This document shows positions 9,370 to 17,934 of a stretch of 64,000 nt of DNA, piece by piece. The notes beneath the pieces are model-generated. The model worked only from the letters and a program-made list of their open reading frames with translations, was not told where the DNA came from and ran no database searches. Source of the DNA: UBA12170 sp964293475. Lineage in GTDB: Bacteria > Bacteroidota > Bacteroidia > Bacteroidales > UBA12170. Each line of letters opens with the position of its first letter. The stretch's first letter is position 1. The position numbers and the translations under genes were made by a program. The stretch covers positions 31,101 to 95,100 of the forward strand of contig CAXYYJ010000012.1 in NCBI GenBank assembly GCA_964293475.1, given 5' to 3'.

Positions 9370-10395
9370 ATGAATAATCAGACATACGAAGGATTTGATT
9401 CCTCAAATTTTATCAGTTTTTTAGTTCAATGGAGAAGAACCTTTTTCATTGTGGCGCTGGTATCTGCGTTATTGGCGGTTATTTTTTCATCATCTCTTTT
9501 TATCACACCGCTTTTTAAAAGCCAGGTTGTGCTCATCCCAACTTCTACTAATGCCATCTCGAAAGCTCTGTTAAGCACCAATTACGCTGCCAAAGAAGAC
9601 ATTTTGGAATTTGGAGAGGATGAACAAATAGAACAGATGCTCCAGATTTTAAACTCGAACATCATCCGCGACAGTATCATCAATAAATACCATTTGATGA
9701 AACACTACGAAATAGATGAAAATGATAAATTTAGGTTTACCGAACTTTATCATGAGTTTGAATCCAATTTCCACTTTAAGAGAACCGAGAATTCAGCCGT
9801 TCGAATCATTGTTTATGACAAAGATGCCCAAATGGCCGCCGATATGGCCAACGAAATTGCCGCACTCTACGATGTTGTAAAAAACGATATGAAGCGTGTG
9901 AGAGCCAATAAGGCTTTTAAAATTGTTGAGCAGGAATATTTTAAGCTCAAAAACGAAATAGCACTTAAAGAAGATTCTCTTACTGAACTGCGGAAGTTAG
10001 GAGTGCACGATTATGAGTCTCAGTCTGAGATGATAAACCAGCAACTTGCCATGGAAATTGCTGCGGGTAAGAAAGAGAATATCAGAAGGTTGCAGGAAAT
10101 GCTCGACATATTGGCCAAATACGGCGGACCCTATGTATCACTGAGGGATGCATTGGAGCACGATAAAAAGCAACTCAGCGAAATCAGAGCCAAATACGAA
10201 GAAGCCAAAGTGGATGCTGAACAGGATTTGCCCCAAAAGTTTATTGTAAATACTGCCTATAAAGCAGAGCAAAAGTCGCTGCCCATCCGCTGGCTCATTG
10301 TGGTTATTTCAACCTTTGGAGCTTTGTTCCTTAGTGTTTTGACCATTATCACACTTGAAAAAATGGAGAAGATTCAGTTAAAAAAAAAAGCCTGA
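9370..10395 (+). CDS. Wzz-like chain-length determinant protein 1
   Basis: 341-residue polysaccharide co-polymerase. A short cytoplasmic N-terminus is followed by a membrane segment (about residues 24-46), a Wzz-type domain (LFITPLFKSQVVLIP), a long periplasmic helical part (about 90-290) and a second membrane segment (about 305-328) with a short basic tail ending LKKKA. There is no kinase domain, so it is a Wzz/PCP-1 type rather than a BY-kinase. The tail is encoded by a run of ten A, and a minus-one shift there would continue in frame into the next gene (see the findings). Confidence 0.9.
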   Translation: MNNQTYEGFDSSNFISFLVQWRRTFFIVALVSALLAVIFSSSLFITPLFKSQVVLIPTSTNAISKALLSTNYAAKEDILEFGEDEQIEQMLQILNSNIIRDSIINKYHLMKHYEIDENDKFRFTELYHEFESNFHFKRTENSAVRIIVYDKDAQMAADMANEIAALYDVVKNDMKRVRANKAFKIVEQEYFKLKNEIALKEDSLTELRKLGVHDYESQSEMINQQLAMEIAAGKKENIRRLQEMLDILAKYGGPYVSLRDALEHDKKQLSEIRAKYEEAKVDAEQDLPQKFIVNTAYKAEQKSLPIRWLIVVISTFGALFLSVLTIITLEKMEKIQLKKKA

Positions 10396-10416
10396 CACAG
10401 CTTTTTCTGAATCAGG
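10380..10416 (+). other. Ten-A tract followed by a small hairpin at the end of the first Wzz gene
   Basis: A run of ten A (10380-10389) lies in the last codons before the TGA stop. CCTGA (10391-10395, containing the stop) can pair with TCAGG (10412-10416). The alternative frame entered by a minus-one shift has no stop codon through to the ATG of the second Wzz gene at 10527. Whether slippage happens is not known. Confidence 0.4.
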
Positions 10417-10526
10417 TAAAGCATTATAAAAGTAAAATTGAAACATCTGAAAACGAAACAACAAGTAAGATTTCAGATAACATAAAAGAGAAATTTGTTT
10501 TAAGAATAAGATTAAATCATATAATA

Positions 10527-11486
10527 ATGGAAAGCAATTTTAATAATCTAAACATCATCAATACTTTGCTTCGTTGGAGAGTGCATCTGGTTGTAGTATT
10601 GCTTATTGCAATGGTGGGGGGAGTTATTTTTTCTAGTTCCTGGGTTATTACTCCCAAATTTAAATCCTGGGCTGTAGTATATCCGGCTAACATTTCTCCC
10701 TATTCCGAAGAAAGTGAAACCGAGCAAATGTTTCAGATTTTACAGGCAAGCTACGTGAGAGATAAAGTAATAGAACAGTTTAAACTGGACGAACATTATA
10801 AAATTTCCAGAAATTACGAGTACTATACTACCGCATTACTTAATGAATACCGCGAGAATGTAAAGATTTCAAAAACTCCGGGCGAAGCCATTAGAATTGA
10901 AGTGTTCGATAAAGATCCGAAAATAGCTAAAGAAATGGCCGATGCCATCCTCGAAGCTTATAATGAGAAGATTAAATTGCTCCACGAACAAAAATTTGGA
11001 GAAGTGGTGGCGCTTTGGAAGAGAGCCATTAAACGAAAGCAAATTGTTATTGATTCCTTAGAAAAGAACCTCCACAATCTGGCAACTGAACATGGTTTGA
11101 TTGATTACCAATCACAATCCACTGAGGTTGTTAAAGGTTTACTGGGAACAGTTGAAGGAGGGTCCACACGTGTTAATAAAGGTGAGGTTGATAAACTGAA
11201 ACAAAAAATTGAGGAAAAAGGGGGAGCACTTTTGTTAACTCTTGAAAACCTTGAACAAGAGGCCATTAACCTTCGCGAAATAACCAAAGAATACGATATT
11301 GCCTACTCCAACTACGATCGGCAGTTCACCTATACCAATGTTATCGAAAGTCCCTTTCAGGCGGATAAAAAATCCTATCCTGTTCGTTGGCTTATAGTAG
11401 CGCTAACCATGTTTACATCGTTGCTGGTAGCACTTCTTGTGATTGGTATCATGGAGAACTTAAGAATAAGAAAAGCACAGAAATAA
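10527..11486 (+). CDS. Wzz-like chain-length determinant protein 2
   Basis: 319-residue paralogue of the preceding protein with the same layout: N-terminal membrane segment (about 20-40), VITPKFKSWAVVYP, a periplasmic helical region and a C-terminal membrane segment (about 286-308) followed by a short basic tail. The two proteins share order and motifs (EQMFQIL, SPFQADKKSYPVRWLIV) but are clearly diverged. Two co-polymerases in tandem could set two chain lengths or form mixed oligomers (inference). The stop codon is immediately followed by the GTG start of the ligase gene. Confidence 0.88.
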   Translation: MESNFNNLNIINTLLRWRVHLVVVLLIAMVGGVIFSSSWVITPKFKSWAVVYPANISPYSEESETEQMFQILQASYVRDKVIEQFKLDEHYKISRNYEYYTTALLNEYRENVKISKTPGEAIRIEVFDKDPKIAKEMADAILEAYNEKIKLLHEQKFGEVVALWKRAIKRKQIVIDSLEKNLHNLATEHGLIDYQSQSTEVVKGLLGTVEGGSTRVNKGEVDKLKQKIEEKGGALLLTLENLEQEAINLREITKEYDIAYSNYDRQFTYTNVIESPFQADKKSYPVRWLIVALTMFTSLLVALLVIGIMENLRIRKAQK

Positions 11487-12935
11487 GTGTTCAACTCGAA
11501 AATAAAAATAGGGGTTGTTTATCTGCTGACCATCATCTTCGTTTTGGTCAACATGTATTTTGTTTCTAAAAATCAATACTACGCCTACGTCATTCCTTTT
11601 GGTTTGTTTTTTATTCTGCTCTACTTTTTCGCACTCGATAAACTTATTTGGCTCATTGTTTTTTTTACTCCACTCGCCATTACCATTAAGGATGAAGATT
11701 TTGGGCTGGGGGTTTCTTTACCCACCGAACCTCTCATGGCGGGCATACTTTTGTTGTTTATCATTAAGATGTTTTTCGATTGGAATTTCGATAAACGCTT
11801 TATAAAACACCCGGTAACAACCATCATTTTACTAAGTTTACTTTGGATGTTTTTTAGCACCATAACCAGTGAACTCCCCATTGTTTCTATTAAATATTTT
11901 GTTTCAAGGCTTTGGTTTATTGTTCCTTTCTATTTCATTTTCAGTAAATTAATAAAACAAACCAAAGATATCAGGCTTTTTTCGTGGCTCTACATCATTC
12001 CATTAATCATTGTAATTATTTATACCACCATTCATCATGCCATGTGGGGGTTCGAAACAAAAGCCGGCCACTGGGTCATGTCACCATTTTACAACGACCA
12101 TACTGCCTATGGAATGATTCTGGCTTTTTACCTGCCCATCTCCCTGGCACTTATTTTTACCAAAGAGTACTCCAAAACAATGAGATTGTATGCCATAACT
12201 GCCTCGGCGATTATCTTTTTTGCTTTGTTTTTATCCTATAGTCGGGCTGCCTGGCTATCGATGTTGGGGGGGATAGGAGTTTTTGTTTTGATCTATTATC
12301 GCATAAAACTGCGGTATATTTTACTTATTGCCATTTCATTGACAGGAATATTTTTCGCATTTCAACATCAGATTCTCGATAAACTATCGAAAAACGATCA
12401 GGACTCATCGGCAAATTTTACGGAACACATTAGTTCTTCGAGTAATATTGCCACCGATGCGTCAAATTTAGAAAGGATAAATCGCTGGGCCTGTGCCATA
12501 AGACTTTTCGAAGAAAGACCTATCGTAGGGTGGGGGCCAGGAACCTATCAGTTTGTTTATGCGCCCATGCAAAGAGCCAAGGAAAAAACCATTATTAGTA
12601 CCGATTTTGGTGATGGGGGTAATGCTCACAGTGAATATCTGGGTCCTTTAGCCGAAATGGGTGTTTTCGGTTTATTAGGCGTATTAGCTCTAGCTATTGC
12701 AGTGATTACCATCGGAATACGGGTTTACAAAAGAGAGAGTGACCCGTCAACAAAATACATGGTCATGGGAATTCTGGTAGCTTTTGTTACCTATTTTATC
12801 CACGGTTTCCTCAATAATTTCCTCGATTCCGATAAAGCATCTGTTCCTTTCTGGGGATTTGCAGCCATTCTGGTAATCTGGGATATTAAGCAGCGTGAAG
12901 CTCTTGAAACAAACACTAAGTCCATTTCCGAATAG
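11487..12935 (+). CDS. O-antigen ligase / Wzy-type polymerase
   Basis: 482 residues with about eleven to twelve membrane segments and the Wzy_C domain in the last third, including a large periplasmic loop with the RINRWACAIRLFEERPIVGWGPGTY signature region (split here: ERPIVGWGPGTY is the diagnostic part) and the following NAHSEYLGPLAEMG. WaaL ligases and Wzy polymerases cannot be separated by sequence alone. The start is GTG directly abutting the previous TAA (stop-start TAAGTG), indicating translational coupling to the second Wzz gene. Confidence 0.85.
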   Translation: MFNSKIKIGVVYLLTIIFVLVNMYFVSKNQYYAYVIPFGLFFILLYFFALDKLIWLIVFFTPLAITIKDEDFGLGVSLPTEPLMAGILLLFIIKMFFDWNFDKRFIKHPVTTIILLSLLWMFFSTITSELPIVSIKYFVSRLWFIVPFYFIFSKLIKQTKDIRLFSWLYIIPLIIVIIYTTIHHAMWGFETKAGHWVMSPFYNDHTAYGMILAFYLPISLALIFTKEYSKTMRLYAITASAIIFFALFLSYSRAAWLSMLGGIGVFVLIYYRIKLRYILLIAISLTGIFFAFQHQILDKLSKNDQDSSANFTEHISSSSNIATDASNLERINRWACAIRLFEERPIVGWGPGTYQFVYAPMQRAKEKTIISTDFGDGGNAHSEYLGPLAEMGVFGLLGVLALAIAVITIGIRVYKRESDPSTKYMVMGILVAFVTYFIHGFLNNFLDSDKASVPFWGFAAILVIWDIKQREALETNTKSISE

Positions 12936-12956
12936 ATTTACCGCTTTTCTTAACAA

Positions 12957-12990
12957 TAAAAAAAGCCACTTAAAAGTGGCTTCAGTTTTA
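12957..12990. terminator. Bidirectional terminator between ligase and lpxD-like genes
   Basis: AAGCCACTT (12963-12971) and AAGTGGCTT (12974-12982) form a perfect nine-base stem, with A-rich sequence on the left and T-rich on the right, so it can act for both convergent units. Confidence 0.75.
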
Positions 12991-13911
12991 TTTTCGTGCT
13001 TTGGCTAATCCGCGGACAAAAGCCATTTCTTTCCATTTTTCCCGAGCTTCAATAGCTGGAACTCCAAAATAGGTTTTGCCACCTTCAAGGCTTTTGTCGA
13101 CAGCAGATGTCGCTAATACTATAGCTCCTTTGCCCACTACCAAATCCTTGTTCACAGCAACTCTTCCCCACAAAATAACATCATCTTCTATTTTTGTCAC
13201 CCCAGCAATGGCAGCATGAGCACCTATTAAACAATGTTTGCCAATTTGTGTATCATGGCCTATCTGGCAATGGTTGTCGAGTTTGGTATCTTCACCAATA
13301 ATGGTATCGCCACTCACGCCTTTGTCAATGGCACATAAAGCACCAATCTCCACATTATCACAAATAATTACCCTTCCACACGATTCAAATTTCTTAAATC
13401 CGGTGGGTCTTTTTTGAAAATAATAGGCATCGGCGCCAATCACTGTGCCTGAGTGAATTATAACATCATTGCCTATAACGCTGTGGTCGTAAATGGTTAC
13501 ATTGGCATGAATAATGCAATTCTTGCCTATTTTAACATGATTTCCTACAAAAGAACCGGGTTGTATTACAGTTCCTTCACCAATCTCAGCGGAGGGACTA
13601 ATATTTTTAGAACAAGCCTCGAAAGCGCGGAAATGATGAACCAGATTCATGTAATCATCGAAGGGAGTGTCAGAAATAATGAGTGCTTTGCCTTCGGGGC
13701 AATCTACTTCTTTATTGATTACAATAGTTGTTGCAGCGCTGTTGAGTGCCTTATTATAATATTTCGGATGGTCCACAAAGGTTAAATCGCCTTGTTCAAC
13801 CATATGAATTTCGTTCATCCCCGTTACTTTATAATCGGCGGGTCCAACATATTTTCTATCGCCAATAAGCTTGCTAATTTCGGATAGATGGTATTCTCTT
13901 GGAAATTTCAT
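12988..13911 (-). CDS. LpxD-like acyltransferase, second copy
   Basis: 307-residue left-handed beta-helix protein related to UDP-3-O-acylglucosamine N-acyltransferase. An N-terminal LpxD-like domain (to about residue 100) precedes hexapeptide repeats (about 105-275: IGENTxIx-type turns such as IGNDVIIHSGTVIG, IGKHCLIGAHAAIAG) with the catalytic-type HCQIGHDTQIG His context. It is shorter than the true LpxD in this window and lacks the C-terminal helical extension. It lies three bases downstream of efp in the lpx cluster. Its precise substrate is uncertain; a lipid A or related N-acyl transfer is inferred. Confidence 0.82.
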   Translation of the reverse strand: MKFPREYHLSEISKLIGDRKYVGPADYKVTGMNEIHMVEQGDLTFVDHPKYYNKALNSAATTIVINKEVDCPEGKALIISDTPFDDYMNLVHHFRAFEACSKNISPSAEIGEGTVIQPGSFVGNHVKIGKNCIIHANVTIYDHSVIGNDVIIHSGTVIGADAYYFQKRPTGFKKFESCGRVIICDNVEIGALCAIDKGVSGDTIIGEDTKLDNHCQIGHDTQIGKHCLIGAHAAIAGVTKIEDDVILWGRVAVNKDLVVGKGAIVLATSAVDKSLEGGKTYFGVPAIEAREKWKEMAFVRGLAKARK

Positions 13912-13914
13912 AAA

Positions 13915-14484
13915 TTATCCTTTAACCCTTTCGGAATATTCTCCGGTTCTTGTGTCTACTTTTATTTTATCGCCAGTATTGATAAACAGAGGAACTCTAA
14001 CGTTGGCACCTGTTTCAACTGTGGCATCTTTCATGGCATTGGTGGCAGTGTTGCCTTTGTCGCCGGGTTCCGAATAGGTAACTTCCAGGTCTACATAGGC
14101 GGGCAAATCAACAGTTAGTGGAGTATCAGTTTCGGCATGAATCAAAAATTCAACATTCTGGCCTTCTTTTAAAAACTTTGCCGGATCGCCAATAATATTT
14201 TCTTCCAGATAAGTTTGCTCAAAAGTCTCGTTATTCATAAAATGAAGATCGGTTCCTTCTTTGTAAAGAAACTGATAACTTTTTCTTTCAACTCTTTGAA
14301 CGTTAATTTTTACTCCTGCCGTAAAGGTATTGGGTAGAACTTTCCCTGATTTCAGGTTACGAAGTTTTGTTCTTACAAAGGCAGGGCCTTTACCGGGTTT
14401 AACGTGCTGGAATTCAATAATAGTATATAAATCTCCATTGAACTCCAATACAAGTCCGTTTCTAAAATCTGCTGTTGTTGCCAT
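13915..14484 (-). CDS. efp: Translation elongation factor P
   Basis: 189 residues, full length: KOW-like N-terminal domain (FRNGLVLEFNGDLYTIIEFQHVKPGKGPAFVR, whose tip loop HVKPGKGPA carries the lysine that is modified or bare in different bacteria) plus two OB-fold domains ending ISTGDKIKVDTRTGEYSER-like (here FINTGDKIKVDTRTGEY). Relieves ribosome stalling at polyproline. It sits inside the lipid A cluster, nine bases after lpxA, an arrangement seen in other Bacteroidota. Confidence 0.96.
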   Translation of the reverse strand: MATTADFRNGLVLEFNGDLYTIIEFQHVKPGKGPAFVRTKLRNLKSGKVLPNTFTAGVKINVQRVERKSYQFLYKEGTDLHFMNNETFEQTYLEENIIGDPAKFLKEGQNVEFLIHAETDTPLTVDLPAYVDLEVTYSEPGDKGNTATNAMKDATVETGANVRVPLFINTGDKIKVDTRTGEYSERVKG

Positions 14485-14493
14485 AAAGTATTT

Positions 14494-15279
14494 TTATAAA
14501 AATCTCGAATATCCTCTCATGATTCCACGAGTGGATTTTGCTATAAATGTTAATATTTCGTCTCTTTCAGGAGTTGCAGGTATGGTTGCTTCAATGTAAT
14601 TCACCGCCTGAGAAACATTTTTGTTTTGCAAATAAATGATTCTGTATATCTCCTGTATTTGGTTAATTTGCTCCATGGTGAAGCCTCTTCTTCTCAGCCC
14701 CACCGAGTTTATACCCACGTAGGAGAGAGGTTCTCTACCTGCTTTGGTATAAGGTGGTACGTCTTTTCTGGCCATTCCACCGCCGCTAATCATGGCATGT
14801 CTGCCTACCTGAACAAATTGATGTACAGCAGCTAAACCACCAATGATGGCCCAATCCTGTATTTCAATATGACCTGCTAAAGTAGCTCCATTGGCCAAAA
14901 TAACATTGTCGCCCACGATGCAGTCGTGTGCAATGTGTACATAGGCCATGAGCAAACAATTGTTTCCTACAATGGTCTCCATATTGGCTTTGGTTCCGCG
15001 GTTAACAGTAACAAATTCCCTAATTGTTGTATTGTCTCCAATTTTAACTAAGGTTTCTTCGCCATCGTACTTTAAATCCTGTGGGATGGCGGAGATGACC
15101 GCGCCAGGGAAAATTTTACAATTTTTACCTATTCTGGCACCTTCCATGATGGTCACATTCGATCCAATCCAGGTACCTTCCCCAATGATTACATTTTTTT
15201 CAATATTCACAAATGGCTCAATAACAACGTTTTTGGCTATTTTGGCCTGGGGGTGAACATATGCTAAGGGTTGATTCAT
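14494..15279 (-). CDS. lpxA: UDP-N-acetylglucosamine acyltransferase
   Basis: First step of lipid A synthesis: O-3 acylation of UDP-GlcNAc. 261 residues, normal length, with the hexapeptide beta-helix (residues about 5-190), the VAHDCIVGDNVILANGA region holding the catalytic His (HIAHDCIVG), and the C-terminal helical bundle beginning GLRRRGFTMEQINQIQ. It is 12 bases downstream of lpxC-fabZ and nine bases before efp, so the four genes are probably one transcript. Confidence 0.97.
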   Translation of the reverse strand: MNQPLAYVHPQAKIAKNVVIEPFVNIEKNVIIGEGTWIGSNVTIMEGARIGKNCKIFPGAVISAIPQDLKYDGEETLVKIGDNTTIREFVTVNRGTKANMETIVGNNCLLMAYVHIAHDCIVGDNVILANGATLAGHIEIQDWAIIGGLAAVHQFVQVGRHAMISGGGMARKDVPPYTKAGREPLSYVGINSVGLRRRGFTMEQINQIQEIYRIIYLQNKNVSQAVNYIEATIPATPERDEILTFIAKSTRGIMRGYSRFL

Positions 15280-15291
15280 ATAATTAGGTAT

Positions 15292-16683
15292 TTATTTTTT
15301 CTTTATAATCTGAGCGAGCATTTCGGCTTCCATCACAATTTTCGTACCCACATAGGCAATTCCTGCCATATGGCAAAGGCCTCGCCGGATAGGGGATAAT
15401 AATTTCAGGCTAAAATTTATTGTATCACCAGGAACCACTTGCTGTCTGAATTTCACATTGTCAATTTTCATAAATAATGTGAGATAATTCTCTGGATCGG
15501 GAACAGTGCTGAGTACCAGAATACCTCCTGTTTGAGCCATGGCTTCTATTTGCAGAACACCAGGCATTACTGGATTTCCAGGAAAGTGACCCACAAAAAA
15601 TCCCTCATTCATAGTAACGCCTTTGCTTCCTATCACATGAGTTTCGCTCATCTCCATAATCTTGTCAATCAATAGAAATGGCGGCCTGTGTGGAAGCTTT
15701 TTCATGATATCGTTAATATCGAAAAGTGGCTTGGCATCGGGGCCAAACTGAGGAAGGGCTTTTCTGGTTTCCTCATCTTTCATCTTTTTCTTGATGAGCT
15801 TAGCAAACTCGGTATTGTTTTTATGGCCCGGACGAGTGGCTATAATATGAGCTTTAATTGGCTTACCCAACAAAGCAAAATCACCAATTACATCGAGCAG
15901 TTTATGTCGAGCCGGCTCATTATAGCTAAACAACTCCACATTGTTCAGATATCCTTTTTGGGTAATACTCACCGTGGGTTTATTGAACAATGTGGCCAAA
16001 CGATCCAACTCGTCTTGTTCCACGGGCTTGTCCACGTAAACGATGGCATTTGATAAATCGCCGCCTTTAATTAAATTATTGTTTAGCAAAAGCTCCAGTT
16101 CGTGAAGAAAAACAAAAGTTCTGGCTTTTGAAATTTCGTCTTTAAATTGTCCAATTTGTTGAAGACTTGCATGTTGCGTACCAAGAACTTCGTTTTCGTA
16201 ATCTATCATCACCGAAACCTTGAACTCATCGCTCGGCAAAGCCAGATATTCTACTTTTTCGTCGCTATTGATATAGCTCATGTTTTCGGTTAGTTCAAAA
16301 TATTCTCTTTCAGCTTCCTGTTCAGTTTTACCTGCTTTCAGAAGGGTTTCAACATAGAATTTTGAGCTGCCGTCGAGAATAGGAGTTTCGGCTCCATTCA
16401 TTTCTATTCTAACATTGTCAATTTGCAAACCCACAAGCGCAGCCAAAACGTGCTCTATGGTGTAAACTTTACTTCCCTTGTATTCGAGTGTGGTTCCCCT
16501 TGATGTGTCGACTACATAGTCCACAAGAGCTTTTATCTCAATATCCGGGTTTATATCGGTTCTAACAAATCTATATCCATAATTCTCAGGGGCAGGTTTA
16601 AATGTGATATTTACCTGTTGACCTGTGTGCAATCCTGTGCCTGAAATACTTACTTCGTTTGTTATGGTACATTGTTTTTCCAT
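15292..16683 (-). CDS. lpxC/fabZ: Bifunctional UDP-3-O-acyl-GlcNAc deacetylase / 3-hydroxyacyl-ACP dehydratase
   Basis: 463-residue fusion typical of Bacteroidota. Residues 1 to about 300 are LpxC: SISGTGLHTGQQVNITFKPA, the EHVLAALVGLQIDN zinc His, and HKLLDVIGDFALLG with two further zinc ligands plus the RPGHKNNTEFA catalytic His. Residues about 315-463 are FabZ: IMKKLPHRPPFLLIDKI with the active-site His, then GHFPGNPVMPGVLQIEAMAQ with the catalytic Glu. It couples lipid A deacetylation to fatty acid elongation supply. The upstream gap of 94 bp to lpxD contains a -7-like motif. Confidence 0.97.
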   Translation of the reverse strand: MEKQCTITNEVSISGTGLHTGQQVNITFKPAPENYGYRFVRTDINPDIEIKALVDYVVDTSRGTTLEYKGSKVYTIEHVLAALVGLQIDNVRIEMNGAETPILDGSSKFYVETLLKAGKTEQEAEREYFELTENMSYINSDEKVEYLALPSDEFKVSVMIDYENEVLGTQHASLQQIGQFKDEISKARTFVFLHELELLLNNNLIKGGDLSNAIVYVDKPVEQDELDRLATLFNKPTVSITQKGYLNNVELFSYNEPARHKLLDVIGDFALLGKPIKAHIIATRPGHKNNTEFAKLIKKKMKDEETRKALPQFGPDAKPLFDINDIMKKLPHRPPFLLIDKIMEMSETHVIGSKGVTMNEGFFVGHFPGNPVMPGVLQIEAMAQTGGILVLSTVPDPENYLTLFMKIDNVKFRQQVVPGDTINFSLKLLSPIRRGLCHMAGIAYVGTKIVMEAEMLAQIIKKK

Positions 16684-16758
16684 AGAAAAAAAGTTGCTTT
16701 TTGGTAATTTTTACATTGTAATTTTTAAAAACCCAATGGGTTTTGTTAAAACAGCCCG

Positions 16759-16766
16759 CAAAATTA
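16759..16766 (-). promoter_or_regulatory. Candidate -7 element for lpxC/fabZ
   Basis: Minus-strand TAATTTTG fits TAnnTTTG and lies 75 bp upstream of the lpxC start, inside the only sizeable gap of the lpx block. No matching -33. Confidence 0.35.
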
Positions 16767-16777
16767 ATAAAATTCCC

Positions 16778-17812
16778 TTAGGAGATTTCTGTTTTTTTCA
16801 GCTGCTTTTCAAGCTCTTCTATTCTCTTTACCAATTCGGGCAATTTCCTGAAAAAGACATATGATTTTCGATAAGGTGCAATATCAAAAGCTGGGGAGCC
16901 CTGAATTACTTTGCCATCAGCAATATTTGAGCCGATTCCGCTTTGGGCAGCAATCATTACATTATTGCCTATGGTTAAATGACCCGCAATTCCCACTTGA
17001 CCGCCAATCATGCAATTTTCACCGATTTTGGTACTTCCAGAAACACCACTTTGCGCTGCAATTACTGTATTTTTCCCTATTTCAACATTATGAGCAATTT
17101 GAATAAGGTTGTCTAATTTTACGCCTTTCCTGATTACCGTGGAACCCATAGTTGCCCGGTCAACAGTTGTATTGCTGCCAATTTCCACATGGTCTTCTAT
17201 TACCACATTTCCTATCTGGGCTACCTTTTTGTAATTATTATCGTCCTGTGGGGCAAAACCAAATCCATCCGATCCAATAATAACCCCCGAATGGAATGTG
17301 CAATCATTCCCAATAATACAATCATTGTATACTTTAACTCCGGTAAAAAGGGTTGAATGAGCTCCAATGGTTACATTTTCACCGATAAAAGCTTGGGGAT
17401 ATATTTTACAACCTTCTCCTATTTCCACATCGTCGGAAATAACTGCAAATTCTCCTACATATACATTGGCACCAATTTTGGCGTTGGGCGAAATAAATGC
17501 CAGCGATGAAATTCCTGTTTTATTAATTTTAACCTGATTGTAAATCTCTAACAGCTCCGAAAAGGCTGCATAAGCATTTTTGACCTTTACAAGGGTGCAC
17601 GGAACGGGTTGTTCCTGAATGAACTGGTCATCAACAATAACCAAACTGGCCTTGGTTGAATAAATGAATCTGGTATATTTCGGATTTGCCAGAAAACTCA
17701 AAGTTCCTGGTTGCCCTTCATCAATTTTTGAGAGCCCCGTTATCTCCACACTTCCATCACCAATGACCTCACCATTTAGAACCCCGGCAATTTGCGCGGC
17801 ACTATATTTCAT
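16778..17812 (-). CDS. lpxD: UDP-3-O-acylglucosamine N-acyltransferase
   Basis: Third enzyme of lipid A synthesis. The 344 residues are canonical length: N-terminal uridine-binding domain (to about 100, with GLSKIDEGQPGTLSFLANPKY), left-handed beta-helix of hexapeptide repeats (about 105-300) including the catalytic LIQIAHNVEIGKNTVIAAQ His, and a C-terminal coiled helix (PELVKRIEELEKQLKK). It is the first gene of the lpx block on this strand. Confidence 0.97.
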   Translation of the reverse strand: MKYSAAQIAGVLNGEVIGDGSVEITGLSKIDEGQPGTLSFLANPKYTRFIYSTKASLVIVDDQFIQEQPVPCTLVKVKNAYAAFSELLEIYNQVKINKTGISSLAFISPNAKIGANVYVGEFAVISDDVEIGEGCKIYPQAFIGENVTIGAHSTLFTGVKVYNDCIIGNDCTFHSGVIIGSDGFGFAPQDDNNYKKVAQIGNVVIEDHVEIGSNTTVDRATMGSTVIRKGVKLDNLIQIAHNVEIGKNTVIAAQSGVSGSTKIGENCMIGGQVGIAGHLTIGNNVMIAAQSGIGSNIADGKVIQGSPAFDIAPYRKSYVFFRKLPELVKRIEELEKQLKKTEIS

Positions 17813-17832
17813 ACTTTTGTTTTTTGATGAGA

Positions 17833-17840
17833 CAAAGATA
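17833..17840 (-). promoter_or_regulatory. Candidate -7 element for lpxD
   Basis: Minus-strand TATCTTTG fits TAnnTTTG and lies 20 bp upstream of the lpxD start codon. Confidence 0.4.
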
Positions 17841-17934
17841 TTTAATTTTGGTTTAACGCAGGATTTACAAGTTGAGTATCAAATAGTTTTTGTATTTCTT
17901 AACGAATTATACAACTCACTGATAATTAACCTGC

